From contig JAGPFT010000166.1 of NCBI GenBank assembly GCA_018056405.1, forward strand, positions 1 to 6,718: a stretch of 6,718 nucleotides of DNA, read 5' to 3'. A model generated the notes under the pieces. The model was not told the origin of the DNA. It saw only the letters and a program-made list of their open reading frames with translations, and did not search any database. Both the position numbers and the translations under genes were made by a program. This DNA is from Anaerolineae bacterium. GTDB taxonomy: Bacteria; Chloroflexota; Anaerolineae; Aggregatilineales; Aggregatilineaceae. This document shows, in pieces, positions 1 to 4,884 of the stretch (position 1 is the stretch's first letter; each line of letters starts with the position of its first letter).

Positions 1-19
1 ACAATGGCGGTTCCTTGCG

Positions 20-169
20 CTCAGAGGCCATTTGAGAAGAAGGACAACCCCACCCTAAATCCCTCCCCGCCAGCAGGGAGGGACTTGAGCTTGCTCCCCC
101 TTTCTCCGCTTGCGGGGAAAGGGGGCCAGGGGGATAGGGGTTAGAAAGACTTCTCAAACGGTCTCTCAG
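20..169. mobile_element. Foldback MITE-like element, family C
   Basis: A 150-bp non-coding element with imperfect terminal inverted repeats. The left end 20-39 (CTCAGAGGCCATTTGAGAAG) matches the reverse complement of 150-169 at 17 of 20 bases. Two hairpins lie inside: an 8-bp stem 60-67/76-83, and a 14-bp stem 96-109/112-125 with one G-T pair and a 2-nt loop. No convincing target-site duplication is visible and no transposase is encoded. It is most likely a non-autonomous element; a plain repetitive extragenic palindrome is the alternative. Confidence 0.6.
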
Positions 170-184
170 TCGAGGCGTTGCGAC

Positions 185-375
185 GGGTGCGTGCAAAGGT
201 TGACAGCGACTCGCTGGGCGCAGGGCATGGACCTCACCCCCAGCCTCGCTGCGCTCGGCTTGCCCCCTCTCCATGCATGGAGAGGGGGCGGCGAGGCGCG
301 TCAGCGCCGAGCGGGGGTGAGGCCAACCGGCGCGCAGCAGAGCAGCGCCCCACCCTGACAGGTTTTGCACGCTCC
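185..375. mobile_element. Foldback MITE-like element, family A, copy 1
   Basis: A 191-bp non-coding element. The left end reads GGGTGCGTGCAAAGGTTGAC and the right end, read as reverse complement, GGAGCGTGCAAAACCTGTCA, so the two ends form imperfect inverted repeats. Nested inside are CTCACCCCC (233-241) against GGGGGTGAG and a perfect 28-nt palindrome at 262-289 centred on ATGCAT. It is in the opposite orientation to copy 2 (4519-4699): the outer arm with the GCGACTCGCTGG block is on the left here and on the right there. No target-site duplication is seen. The right edge lies 17 bp before the -35 box of the next gene. Confidence 0.7.
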
Positions 376-392
376 TCCTTCTTTCTCCTTCT

Positions 393-421
393 TTTACAGA
401 CGGCGGCGAAGAGGGTATAAT
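393..421 (+). promoter_or_regulatory. Sigma-70-type promoter of the LPATG surface protein gene
   Basis: A -35 box TTTACA (393-398, 5 of 6 consensus bases), a 17-bp spacer, and a perfect -10 box TATAAT (416-421). The expected transcript start is about 428. This leaves a short leader of roughly 37 nt before the ATG at 465 and places the upstream in-frame ATG at 420 inside the -10 box, outside the transcript. Confidence 0.75.
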
Positions 422-464
422 GACGAGTAAGGGGTCGTTCTTCACTATCTGTCCGAGGGGGATC

Positions 465-1151
465 ATGCGCAGATTACTGGCGCTGGCGGGCGTGACGCTT
501 CTGGCGTTGTGGCTCGCTGGGGGGGCAGGCGCTTGGGCGGCGGGGAATGCGCCGTGTGTGCCTGGGCAGCAGACTGTTTCCCTGGCCGGCGCGCCGAGCT
601 TTGTGCTGCGAGTGCGCGGTGCCGATTTCCAGGGGACGCTGACGGTTGCCGCTGAGTTGCCGGAGGGAGCGCTAGGGCTGCCGGGCGAAGCGGTGACCTG
701 GGTGATCACGCTGACCAATACCGGTGCTTCGGCAGGCACCGATCTGCTGGTGACCAATACGCTGCGCGATGAGCTTCGCCTTGACAGCGCCGATACTGAG
801 TACGGGGAAGTCGTCATCAGCGCTCGGGCGGCAGTTTTCTCTATGCCGAAACTGCGTCCGGGCCAGACGGTCGCCATGCGCGTGCATACGACGGTGCTGC
901 GCGGCCCGGCCAACGGCGTGCTGGTCAATCAGGTGATCCTGGCCGGGACGGGGCCAGCAGGGCCATTCACGCAGAGCGCGGTCGGCGAGGTGTTCGTGCC
1001 GACGGGCTTGCCAGCTACCGGCTACCCGCCTGCCGACGACCTGCCGGGCCAGGGTGAGCCTTCGGTGCTGGCGGTTGGTGCGGCGGCGCTGCTGGTGGTG
1101 ATGCTGGCGGCGGCCTTCGTGTGGTATCGCGGTCGCCGTGAATTCGCGTAA
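465..1151 (+). CDS. Secreted DUF11-like surface protein with LPATG motif and C-terminal membrane anchor
   Basis: Predicted exported protein of 228 residues with no known enzyme signature. Residues 1-26 form a signal peptide: MRR, a leucine-rich core, and an A-x-A type site near GAWA/AG. Residues about 66-150 resemble a DUF11 (TIGR01451) beta-sandwich, with PGEAVTWVITLTNTG and the typical 'LRPGQTV' turn. The tail has LPATG (182-186), a proline/acid linker, a hydrophobic segment (about 200-220) and a basic end (YRGRREFA), the order expected of a sortase substrate, although the linker between motif and helix is longer than usual. The start at 465 is chosen over the in-frame ATG at 420 because it has a purine-rich GAGGGGG (455-461) upstream, begins a clean signal peptide, and because 420 lies in the promoter. 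It is monocistronic, converging on the amidase gene. Covalent wall attachment is inference; simple membrane anchoring is equally possible. Confidence 0.8.
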   Translation: MRRLLALAGVTLLALWLAGGAGAWAAGNAPCVPGQQTVSLAGAPSFVLRVRGADFQGTLTVAAELPEGALGLPGEAVTWVITLTNTGASAGTDLLVTNTLRDELRLDSADTEYGEVVISARAAVFSMPKLRPGQTVAMRVHTTVLRGPANGVLVNQVILAGTGPAGPFTQSAVGEVFVPTGLPATGYPPADDLPGQGEPSVLAVGAAALLVVMLAAAFVWYRGRREFA

Positions 1152-1171
1152 GTGCAGGTCAGGCGGACAGC

Positions 1172-1196
1172 GCGCCCCTTTGCCGGGGCGCTATTT
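1172..1196 (+). terminator. Possible weak intrinsic terminator between convergent genes
   Basis: A perfect 7-bp GC stem GCGCCCC (1172-1178) / GGGGCGC (1185-1191) with loop TTTGCC, followed by TATTTG. It lies 20 bp after the surface-protein stop and before the end of the convergent amidase. The T-tract is poor, so efficiency is uncertain. Confidence 0.4.
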
Positions 1197-1216
1197 GATT
1201 CCGGGCTTGCGGCAAA

Positions 1217-1999
1217 CTACACCGGGTCGGACACGTAGCCGCCCGTGCCCAGGGCCAGCCCTGCGGATTGAGCCAGGGCGCTCAGCGCTTCGCGCAGATA
1301 TTGGCCGGGGCAGTCGGTGTCGCTGTTAAAGTCACTGTGACCGGCCAGATGGGTCAGTTCCAGGCGCAGAGCCAGCCAGTCAATCAGGCGGCGACCGGCT
1401 TCAAGCTGGGCCGGGGTAGGGACGTTCAGACTGAAGTCGCCGAGGAAGACGACGCCGACGCTGCCAGTGTTGAAGCCCTCGACGTGCGTGCCGCGCACGT
1501 CCAGCGGGCGTCCGGCGAAGACTTGCCCGTTCTGCCCGACGCCGAAATGGTAGGCGATGTCGGCCCAGCCGCGCAATTCCATGTGCTGCTGCTGGATGGC
1601 GCGCATGGTGGCGGGATCGTCAGTCTCATAGAGCACGGAATGGTGCACGACGACCGTGCGGTACACGGCGCGCAGGTCGCCCTCGTAGACGCGCCAACCT
1701 TCGCGGTTGTCGGGGCCGTAAAAGCCGCGCTCGTTCTCCGCGCTGTGATCTGGCTCGCGCGCGTTCCAGTCTTGGCGTTCCAGGATGCCGGGACGGTCGA
1801 TCTGCTTGGAGTACGGGGAGAACGTGGCAGGCGGCTGTGTGGGGAGCGGTGTCCGGCGGGCGCGGCTGAGATGGTCAGTGGCCAGGTAGCCGAGGGACGC
1901 GCCCACGCAGGTCAACGCCCCACCAATGGCGGCCATGCTGGTCAGGCCGAGGAAGTCGCGGCGCGAGAGGCGGCGGATGGATAGTGGCGAGGGGGGCAT
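1217..1999 (-). CDS. Tat-exported PGRP/N-acetylmuramoyl-L-alanine amidase (amidase_2) family protein
   Basis: Protein of 260 residues of the PGRP / amidase_2 family, zinc enzymes that cut the amide between N-acetylmuramic acid and the peptide in peptidoglycan. The N-terminus has a twin-arginine motif, SRRDFLG (12-18), followed by a hydrophobic stretch (about 18-40), so export of the folded enzyme by Tat is expected. The catalytic domain spans about 70-245. Likely zinc ligands are H119 (in VVVHHS), H221 (in AGHSD) and C230 (in TDCPG); Y150 (in IAYHFGVG) matches the catalytic tyrosine of T7 lysozyme. The residue two before the cysteine is T228, where T7 lysozyme has lysine. That pattern is seen in other PGRP amidases. 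The ATG at 1999 has no clear Shine-Dalgarno but is the only start that keeps the Tat motif. It is divergent from rex across 216 bp. Substrate specificity cannot be read from the sequence. Confidence 0.88.
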   Translation of the reverse strand: MPPSPLSIRRLSRRDFLGLTSMAAIGGALTCVGASLGYLATDHLSRARRTPLPTQPPATFSPYSKQIDRPGILERQDWNAREPDHSAENERGFYGPDNREGWRVYEGDLRAVYRTVVVHHSVLYETDDPATMRAIQQQHMELRGWADIAYHFGVGQNGQVFAGRPLDVRGTHVEGFNTGSVGVVFLGDFSLNVPTPAQLEAGRRLIDWLALRLELTHLAGHSDFNSDTDCPGQYLREALSALAQSAGLALGTGGYVSDPV

Positions 2000-2037
2000 C
2001 GGCGATTGTGCTTTGCGTGCGGGTGACGATGGCGCGG

Positions 2038-2066
2038 ATCATAGCGTAGGCGGCGGGGCGAGGCAA
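2038..2066 (-). promoter_or_regulatory. Putative promoter of the amidase gene
   Basis: On the minus strand, -35 TTGCCT (complement of 2061-2066) and -10 TATGAT (complement of 2038-2043) are separated by 17 bp. Transcription would begin near 2031, about 30 nt before the amidase ATG at 1999. It lies back to back with the rex promoter. Confidence 0.5.
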
Positions 2067-2094
2067 CCCGGTTTGCGAATTTTTCTGAAAATTA

Positions 2095-2123
2095 TTGTTC
2101 TTATGAATGAAGCGTGCTACGAT
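2095..2123 (+). promoter_or_regulatory. Putative rex promoter with extended -10
   Basis: A -35 box TTGTTC (2095-2100), a 17-bp spacer, and -10 TACGAT (2118-2123) preceded by TGC, giving an extended -10 (TGn). The surrounding AT-rich stretch stands out from the GC-rich background. The transcript would start near 2130, inside the Rex-box-like sequence. Confidence 0.5.
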
Positions 2124-2140
2124 TGTTATGTTCTTCACAT
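2123..2140 (+). promoter_or_regulatory. Rex operator-like sequence (autoregulation candidate)
   Basis: The 18-mer TTGTTATGTTCTTCACAT resembles the Rex operator pattern TTGTGAA-N4-TTCACAA (variant TTGTTAA-N4-TTAACAA). The right half matches at TTCACA and the left half at TTGTTA. It abuts the -10 box and covers the expected transcript start of rex, the right position for repression. The identification is by eye; the left half is imperfect. Confidence 0.5.
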
Positions 2141-2215
2141 TTTCCCCTATTTCCCTGACTATCATCGGCTTGGTGCGAGATCTGGACCACCAACCGCGAA
2201 AGGAGCCGCTGCCGG

Positions 2216-2842
2216 ATGGGTACCAGAGCCAGCATCCCAGATATTGTCATTGGGCGGTTGCCGATTTACCTGCGTGCTTTGAGCCAGATGATCCAGGAAG
2301 AGAAAGAATACACGTCCTCCCATGAACTGAGCGAGCGGCTGGGGATTAGTTCGGCGCAGATTCGCAAAGACCTGTCGCACTTCGGCGAGTTTGGTAAGCA
2401 GGGCACGGGCTACAACGTCCGCTATCTTCACGAACAGATTCGCCACATCCTCAAGGTAGACCACGAATGGCTGATGGCCGTCGTCGGCGTGGGCGACCTG
2501 GGGCGCGCCATCGCCCACTATCGCGGCTTCCAGGCGCGCGGGTTCCGCGTCGCGGCGCTCTTCGACACCGACCCAAAGCTGATTGGCGAGCGCATCGGCG
2601 ACTTGACCATCCTGCCGATGGAACAGCTTGCCACCGAAATCCAGCGCCTGGGAATCCGCATTGCCATGATCGCGGTGCCCGCCGCCGAAGCGCAGGCTGT
2701 AGCCCACCGGCTGATCGAAGCGGGCGTGACCGCGCTGCTGAATTACGCGCCGATCTCGCTGACGGTGCCGGCGAACGTGCGCGTGCAGTACATTGATCCG
2801 GCGGCGCACCTCCAGCATATGACCTACTACCTGATGCCCTGA
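2216..2842 (+). CDS. rex: Redox-sensing transcriptional repressor Rex
   Basis: Dimeric cytoplasmic repressor that binds operator DNA when NADH is low and lets go when NADH rises, controlling respiration and fermentation genes. The 208 residues match the usual family length. Residues about 8-62 form the winged-helix domain, with the Rex-typical SSAQIRKDLSHFGEFGKQG stretch (45-63). A Rossmann domain follows, with GVGDLGRAIAHY (91-102) for dinucleotide binding and D117 in ALFDTDP at the ribose-contacting position. NYAPI (176-180) and the C-terminal domain-swap helix region complete the family pattern. The ATG at 2216 has AGGAG (2201-2205) 10 nt upstream. The gene is a single transcription unit, divergent from the amidase, with its own promoter and a candidate Rex box. 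No respiratory target gene is adjacent. Confidence 0.95.
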   Translation: MGTRASIPDIVIGRLPIYLRALSQMIQEEKEYTSSHELSERLGISSAQIRKDLSHFGEFGKQGTGYNVRYLHEQIRHILKVDHEWLMAVVGVGDLGRAIAHYRGFQARGFRVAALFDTDPKLIGERIGDLTILPMEQLATEIQRLGIRIAMIAVPAAEAQAVAHRLIEAGVTALLNYAPISLTVPANVRVQYIDPAAHLQHMTYYLMP

Positions 2843-2849
2843 CGCAGGC

Positions 2850-2868
2850 CCCGATGATACTGATCGGG
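2850..2868 (+). terminator. Short hairpin after rex, possible weak terminator
   Basis: A 6-bp stem CCCGAT (2850-2855) / ATCGGG (2863-2868) with a 7-nt loop, starting 7 nt after the rex stop. There is no T-tract. The larger hairpin in the following element B1 (2950-2984, with TTTTT at 2997-3001) is a better candidate end for the rex transcript. Confidence 0.25.
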
Positions 2869-2888
2869 TCGCCGGCGGTATTCAGGAG

Positions 2889-3045
2889 AGTCCACGAACG
2901 ACTTGTTGCGAGGGGGAGTTCAGGAATGCTTGCTAGAGGCCTCCCCCCTTCATCCCCCCTCCAGCCGAGCGAGAGGGGGGATGATCTGGCCAGCGGTTTT
3001 TCCCTTCCTCTGGCTTTGCTGGGGGAAGGGGCGGACAGGCATTGA
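2889..3045. mobile_element. Foldback MITE-like element, family B, copy 1 (right end lost)
   Basis: About 145 bp align with copy 2 (4333-4510) in the same direction at roughly 90% identity, from the left end GTCCACGAACGACTTGTTGC to the GCTGGGGGA block near 3027; similarity then fades by about 3045. The right inverted repeat seen in copy 2 (TTCGTGGACC) is missing. The centre holds a 10-bp perfect stem, TCATCCCCCC (2950-2959) / GGGGGGATGA (2975-2984), followed by a TTTTT run at 2997-3001, so it could end transcription from rex. It encodes nothing convincing. Confidence 0.65.
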
Positions 3046-3080
3046 GGTTGGTGTATAGCCTGGAGTGGCTCTTCACTTTA

Positions 3081-3170
3081 CCTCACCTCCGCTCGGCGCT
3101 GGCGGGACGAGGCTGGGGGTGAGGCTACTGCCAGCATCACACGTATCACTGACAATCTTTGCACACACCC
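3081..3170. mobile_element. Foldback MITE-like element, family A, copy 3 (decayed)
   Basis: The core 3081-3124 runs from CCTCACCTCCGCTCGGCGCT to GGCTGGGGGTGAGG and matches the reverse complement of the copy 2 core, but lacks about 45 bp of the central palindrome. The right end 3159-3170 (TTGCACACACCC) is the family A terminal repeat with one transition. The left terminal repeat is not recognisable. Together with B1 it fills most of the gene-free stretch 2843-3301. Confidence 0.55.
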
Positions 3171-3189
3171 CTATTCAGCATTGCCTGTG

Positions 3190-3216
3190 TTGATCGGGCC
3201 GTTCTTGCGGTAAGAT
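3190..3216 (+). promoter_or_regulatory. Weak candidate promoter of proC
   Basis: TTGATC (3190-3195) and TAAGAT (3211-3216) with a spacer of only 15 bp. It begins 20 bp after the edge of element A3 and would give a leader of about 80 nt before proC. The short spacer makes this tentative. Confidence 0.3.
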
Positions 3217-3301
3217 GGTGAGCTGGCTGCGGAGGGAACGCACGGCGGATGCCCTTCCCTTGCGTGCGGTTCGCCCGCTGGCCAGAGCGAGGACTTGAGA
3301 G

Positions 3302-4174
3302 ATGTTTGGAGACCTGACTATCACCTTTATTGGCAGCGGCAACATGGGCGAGGCCATGATTCAGGGGCTGCTCAAGCAGCGCATGGTGCAGCCGCAGCAA
3401 ATCATCGCGGCTGACCCGCGCCCGGAGCGGCTCGAAGAACTGGCCGTGACCTACGGGGTGCGCACCACGACCGACAACCTGGAAGGGGCGACGAAGGCCG
3501 ACATCCTGGTGCTTTCGGTCAAGCCCCAGGTGCTCGACCGCGTGCTGCCGGAGGTGCGCAGCGGGGCGCGCACCTGCTCGCTGGTGGTGAGCATTGTCGC
3601 CGGCGCGCCGATTAAGATGATTGCCGACGGGCTGGCGAACGCCTGCGTGGTGCGCGTGATGCCCAACACGCCGGCGCGCATCGGCCAGGGGATTAGCGTA
3701 TGGACGGCCACCGACGAAGTGCCCGACGCGCAGCGCGAGCAGGCGCGGATGCTGCTCAGGGCGTTCGGCGAAGAGATTTTTGTCCAGGACGAGGACTATC
3801 TGGACATGGCGACAGCGCTGAGCGGCACCGGCCCGGCTTACGTGTTCCTGTTCATGGAGGCGATGGTGGACGCCGGGGTGCATCTCGGCTTTTCGCGCCA
3901 CATCGCCGAGAAACTGGTCTTGCAGACGATGCGCGGATCGGTCGAGTATGCGGCGCAAGCGGGCCACCATCTGGCGATGCTGCGCAACGAGGTCACCAGT
4001 CCGGGCGGCACGTCGGCGGAGGCGCTCTACCAACTGGAAAAAGGCGGGCTGCGCACGGTCATCTCACGGGCGATCTGGGCGGCGTACCAGCGCAGTGTGG
4101 GGTTGGGCGGCGGGCGCAAAGTGTCGCGGCTGGCCGGGCGCGACCCTGATAATAATCACGATCAGGAGGGGTGA
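3302..4174 (+). CDS. proC: Pyrroline-5-carboxylate reductase
   Basis: Last enzyme of proline synthesis: reduces 1-pyrroline-5-carboxylate to L-proline with NAD(P)H in the cytoplasm. The N-terminal Rossmann domain opens with FIGSGNMGEAM (9-19). The conserved VMPNTPA follows near residue 120, then SGTGPAY (174-180), and the C-terminal helical dimer domain carries the family signature TSPGGTSAEAL (232-242). At 290 residues it is slightly longer than the usual about 270; the extra length is a polar tail (GGGRKVSRLAGRDPDNNHDQEG). The start has GAGGA (3289-3293) 8 nt upstream. It stands alone between elements A3 and D. The TGA overlaps an ATG (TGATG, 4172-4176) preceded by AGGAGG inside the gene's last codons, the usual layout of a coupled downstream gene, yet no such gene follows. 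Confidence 0.95.
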   Translation: MFGDLTITFIGSGNMGEAMIQGLLKQRMVQPQQIIAADPRPERLEELAVTYGVRTTTDNLEGATKADILVLSVKPQVLDRVLPEVRSGARTCSLVVSIVAGAPIKMIADGLANACVVRVMPNTPARIGQGISVWTATDEVPDAQREQARMLLRAFGEEIFVQDEDYLDMATALSGTGPAYVFLFMEAMVDAGVHLGFSRHIAEKLVLQTMRGSVEYAAQAGHHLAMLRNEVTSPGGTSAEALYQLEKGGLRTVISRAIWAAYQRSVGLGGGRKVSRLAGRDPDNNHDQEG

Positions 4175-4176
4175 TG
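4164..4176 (+). promoter_or_regulatory. Orphan ribosome binding site and start codon overlapping the proC stop
   Basis: A perfect AGGAGG (4164-4169) lies 4 nt before an ATG (4174-4176) that overlaps the proC TGA. Translation from it would give only 14 residues (MNGDVSHLGGKDHR) before a stop at 4216-4218, because element D begins right after ATGAACG. From the right-hand duplicate ATG (4324) the frame runs only 18 codons into element B2. It looks like the remnant start of a translationally coupled gene. Confidence 0.4.
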
Positions 4177-4181
4177 AACGG
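4174..4181. repeat. Target-site duplication of element D, left copy
   Basis: ATGAACGG, repeated exactly at 4324-4331 on the other side of element D. The eighth base is ambiguous because the element itself starts with G, so the duplication is 7 or 8 bp. It starts at the last base of the proC stop codon. Confidence 0.75.
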
Positions 4182-4323
4182 GGATGTATCTCATCTTGGG
4201 GGAAAAGATCACCGCTGAGGCGCAGAGAGCACAGAGAAAAGATAGGTTGTAGAGAGTGTCAGTCTATCTCCGCGTCCTCTGCGTCTCCTGGGTTCGAGTA
4301 TTTCGCCATCGTGAGATGCACCC
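4181..4323. mobile_element. Foldback MITE-like element, family D, with target-site duplication
   Basis: About 143 bp, non-coding. The left end GGGATGTATCTCATCTTGG and the reverse complement of the right end, GGGTGCATCTCACGATGG, are imperfect inverted repeats. Inside, GCAGAG (4222-4227) pairs with CTCTGC (4277-4282) and GATAG (4241-4245) with CTATC (4264-4268), so the whole element folds back on itself. Exact direct repeats ATGAACG(G) flank it (4174 and 4324), the clearest sign of transposition in the window. It encodes no transposase and must have been moved in trans. Confidence 0.75.
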
Positions 4324-4331
4324 ATGAACGG
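4324..4331. repeat. Target-site duplication of element D, right copy
   Basis: ATGAACGG, identical to 4174-4181. Only one base (C, 4332) separates it from element B2, so D and B2 sit practically end to end. Confidence 0.75.
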
Positions 4332-4332
4332 C

Positions 4333-4510
4333 GGTCCACGAATAACCTGTTGCGAGGGGGAGTTCAGAAATGCTTGCTAGAGACCTCCCCCCTTCATCCC
4401 CCTCCAGCCGAGCGAGAGGGGGGACGATCTGACAAGCGGTTTTTCCCTTCCCCTGGCTTTGCTGGGGGATAGAGGCGTTCTGGCGATTGCCAACAACTTG
4501 TTCGTGGACC
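4333..4510. mobile_element. Foldback MITE-like element, family B, copy 2 (complete)
   Basis: A 178-bp element with terminal inverted repeats: the left end GGTCCACGAATAACCTGTTG and the reverse complement of the right end GGTCCACGAACAAGTTGTTG share 17 of 20 bases. The centre has a strong hairpin (TCATCCCCC from 4394 against GGGGGGACGA to 4427), followed by GCGGTTTTTCCC, so it may also act as a terminator. It shares about 90% identity with copy 1 over the left 145 bp. No target-site duplication is visible, and a TAG stop interrupts the frame at 4378-4380. Confidence 0.75.
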
Positions 4511-4518
4511 CTATTCAG

Positions 4519-4699
4519 GGGTGCGTGCAAAACCTGTCAGGCAACAGGGTCGCGCTCCTTGGCCTCACCCTCAGCCTCGCTGCACTCGGCTTGCCCCCTC
4601 TCCATGCTGGAGAGGGGGCGGTGAGGCGCGTTAGCGCCGAGCGGGGGTGAGGTCAATGCCCTCGCGTCCAGCGAGTCGCTGACAGTCTTGCACGCACCC
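4519..4699. mobile_element. Foldback MITE-like element, family A, copy 2
   Basis: A 181-bp element bounded by GGGTGCGTGCAAAACCTGTC on the left and GACAGTCTTGCACGCACCC on the right, near-perfect inverted repeats. The core pairs GCCCCCTCTCCA with GGAGAGGGGGC around 4590-4619, inside an outer pair of CTCACC and GGGTGAG. It is the inverted relative of copy 1. Eight bases (CTATTCAG) separate it from element B2, but this 8-mer is not repeated on its right side (GGCGACAG), so no target-site duplication is preserved. Confidence 0.75.
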
Positions 4700-4743
4700 G
4701 GCGACAGGATCACAGAGCGCCGGGGAGAAAGTATCATATATTT

Positions 4744-4771
4744 TTGATTATTTGCTTCAATGATCTATATT
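4744..4771 (+). promoter_or_regulatory. Putative promoter of atpA-atpG
   Basis: TTGATT (4744-4749), a 16-bp spacer and TATATT (4766-4771) sit in a sharply AT-rich stretch (about 4735-4782) between element A2 and the GC-rich leader. The transcript would begin near 4778, giving a leader of about 120 nt. TTAACAA (4771-4777) next to the -10 box equals one half of a Rex operator, but the other half is poor. Confidence 0.45.
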
Positions 4772-4844
4772 TAACAATGTTTACGGGCGCGGCGAGCCGC
4801 TGCGCCTGGTCTGTGGCAGGGACACTGCTCGCGGGCGCTGGCAG

Positions 4845-4884
4845 GCGGCCTGGCTCGCGGGTTGATCAGGGCGGCCCAGGCTGC
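4845..4884 (+). promoter_or_regulatory. Leader hairpin just before the atpA ribosome binding site
   Basis: Bases 4845-4853 (GCGGCCTGG) pair with 4876-4884 (CCAGGCTGC) as a 9-bp stem with one G-U pair and a 22-nt loop. The stem ends directly against GAGGAG (4885-4890), the atpA Shine-Dalgarno. A second GC-rich foldback lies near 4787-4807. Such structures could tune translation; in a GC-rich leader they may also be chance. Confidence 0.3.

Noticed and set aside
110..420. Two overlapping short plus-strand frames (110-358 and 178-420)
   Set aside because: They lie within foldback elements C and A1, have repeat-driven composition and no ribosome binding site; the frames come from the palindromic GC-rich repeats.
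420..464. In-frame ATG at 420 as the start of the surface protein
   Set aside because: It lies within the -10 box TATAAT and would add 15 residues before the signal peptide; the ATG at 465 has a purine-rich site and begins a normal signal peptide.
1900..1915. Lipobox in the amidase signal region (ALTC)
   Set aside because: The residue before cysteine is threonine, not Gly, Ala or Ser, so lipoprotein processing is unlikely.
1268..1984. Plus-strand 238-residue frame
   Set aside because: It is the antisense shadow of the amidase gene, which has clear zinc ligands and a Tat motif on the minus strand.
2162..2818. Minus-strand 218-residue frame
   Set aside because: Shadow of rex, with low-complexity composition and no family features.
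3146..4033. Minus-strand 295-residue frame, rich in His and Arg
   Set aside because: Shadow of proC; such long antisense frames are common in GC-rich DNA.
3948..4472. Plus-strand 174-residue frame reaching from proC into elements D and B2
   Set aside because: Out of frame with proC and its tail is repeat DNA; composition and position argue against a gene.
185..4699. Recurring repeats considered as a CRISPR array
   Set aside because: Copies are long, scattered, in both orientations and palindromic, without short regular spacers.
4519..4707. CTATTCAG as a proper target-site duplication of element A2
   Set aside because: The right flank reads GGCGACAG, so there is no direct repeat at this copy; kept only as a junction observation.
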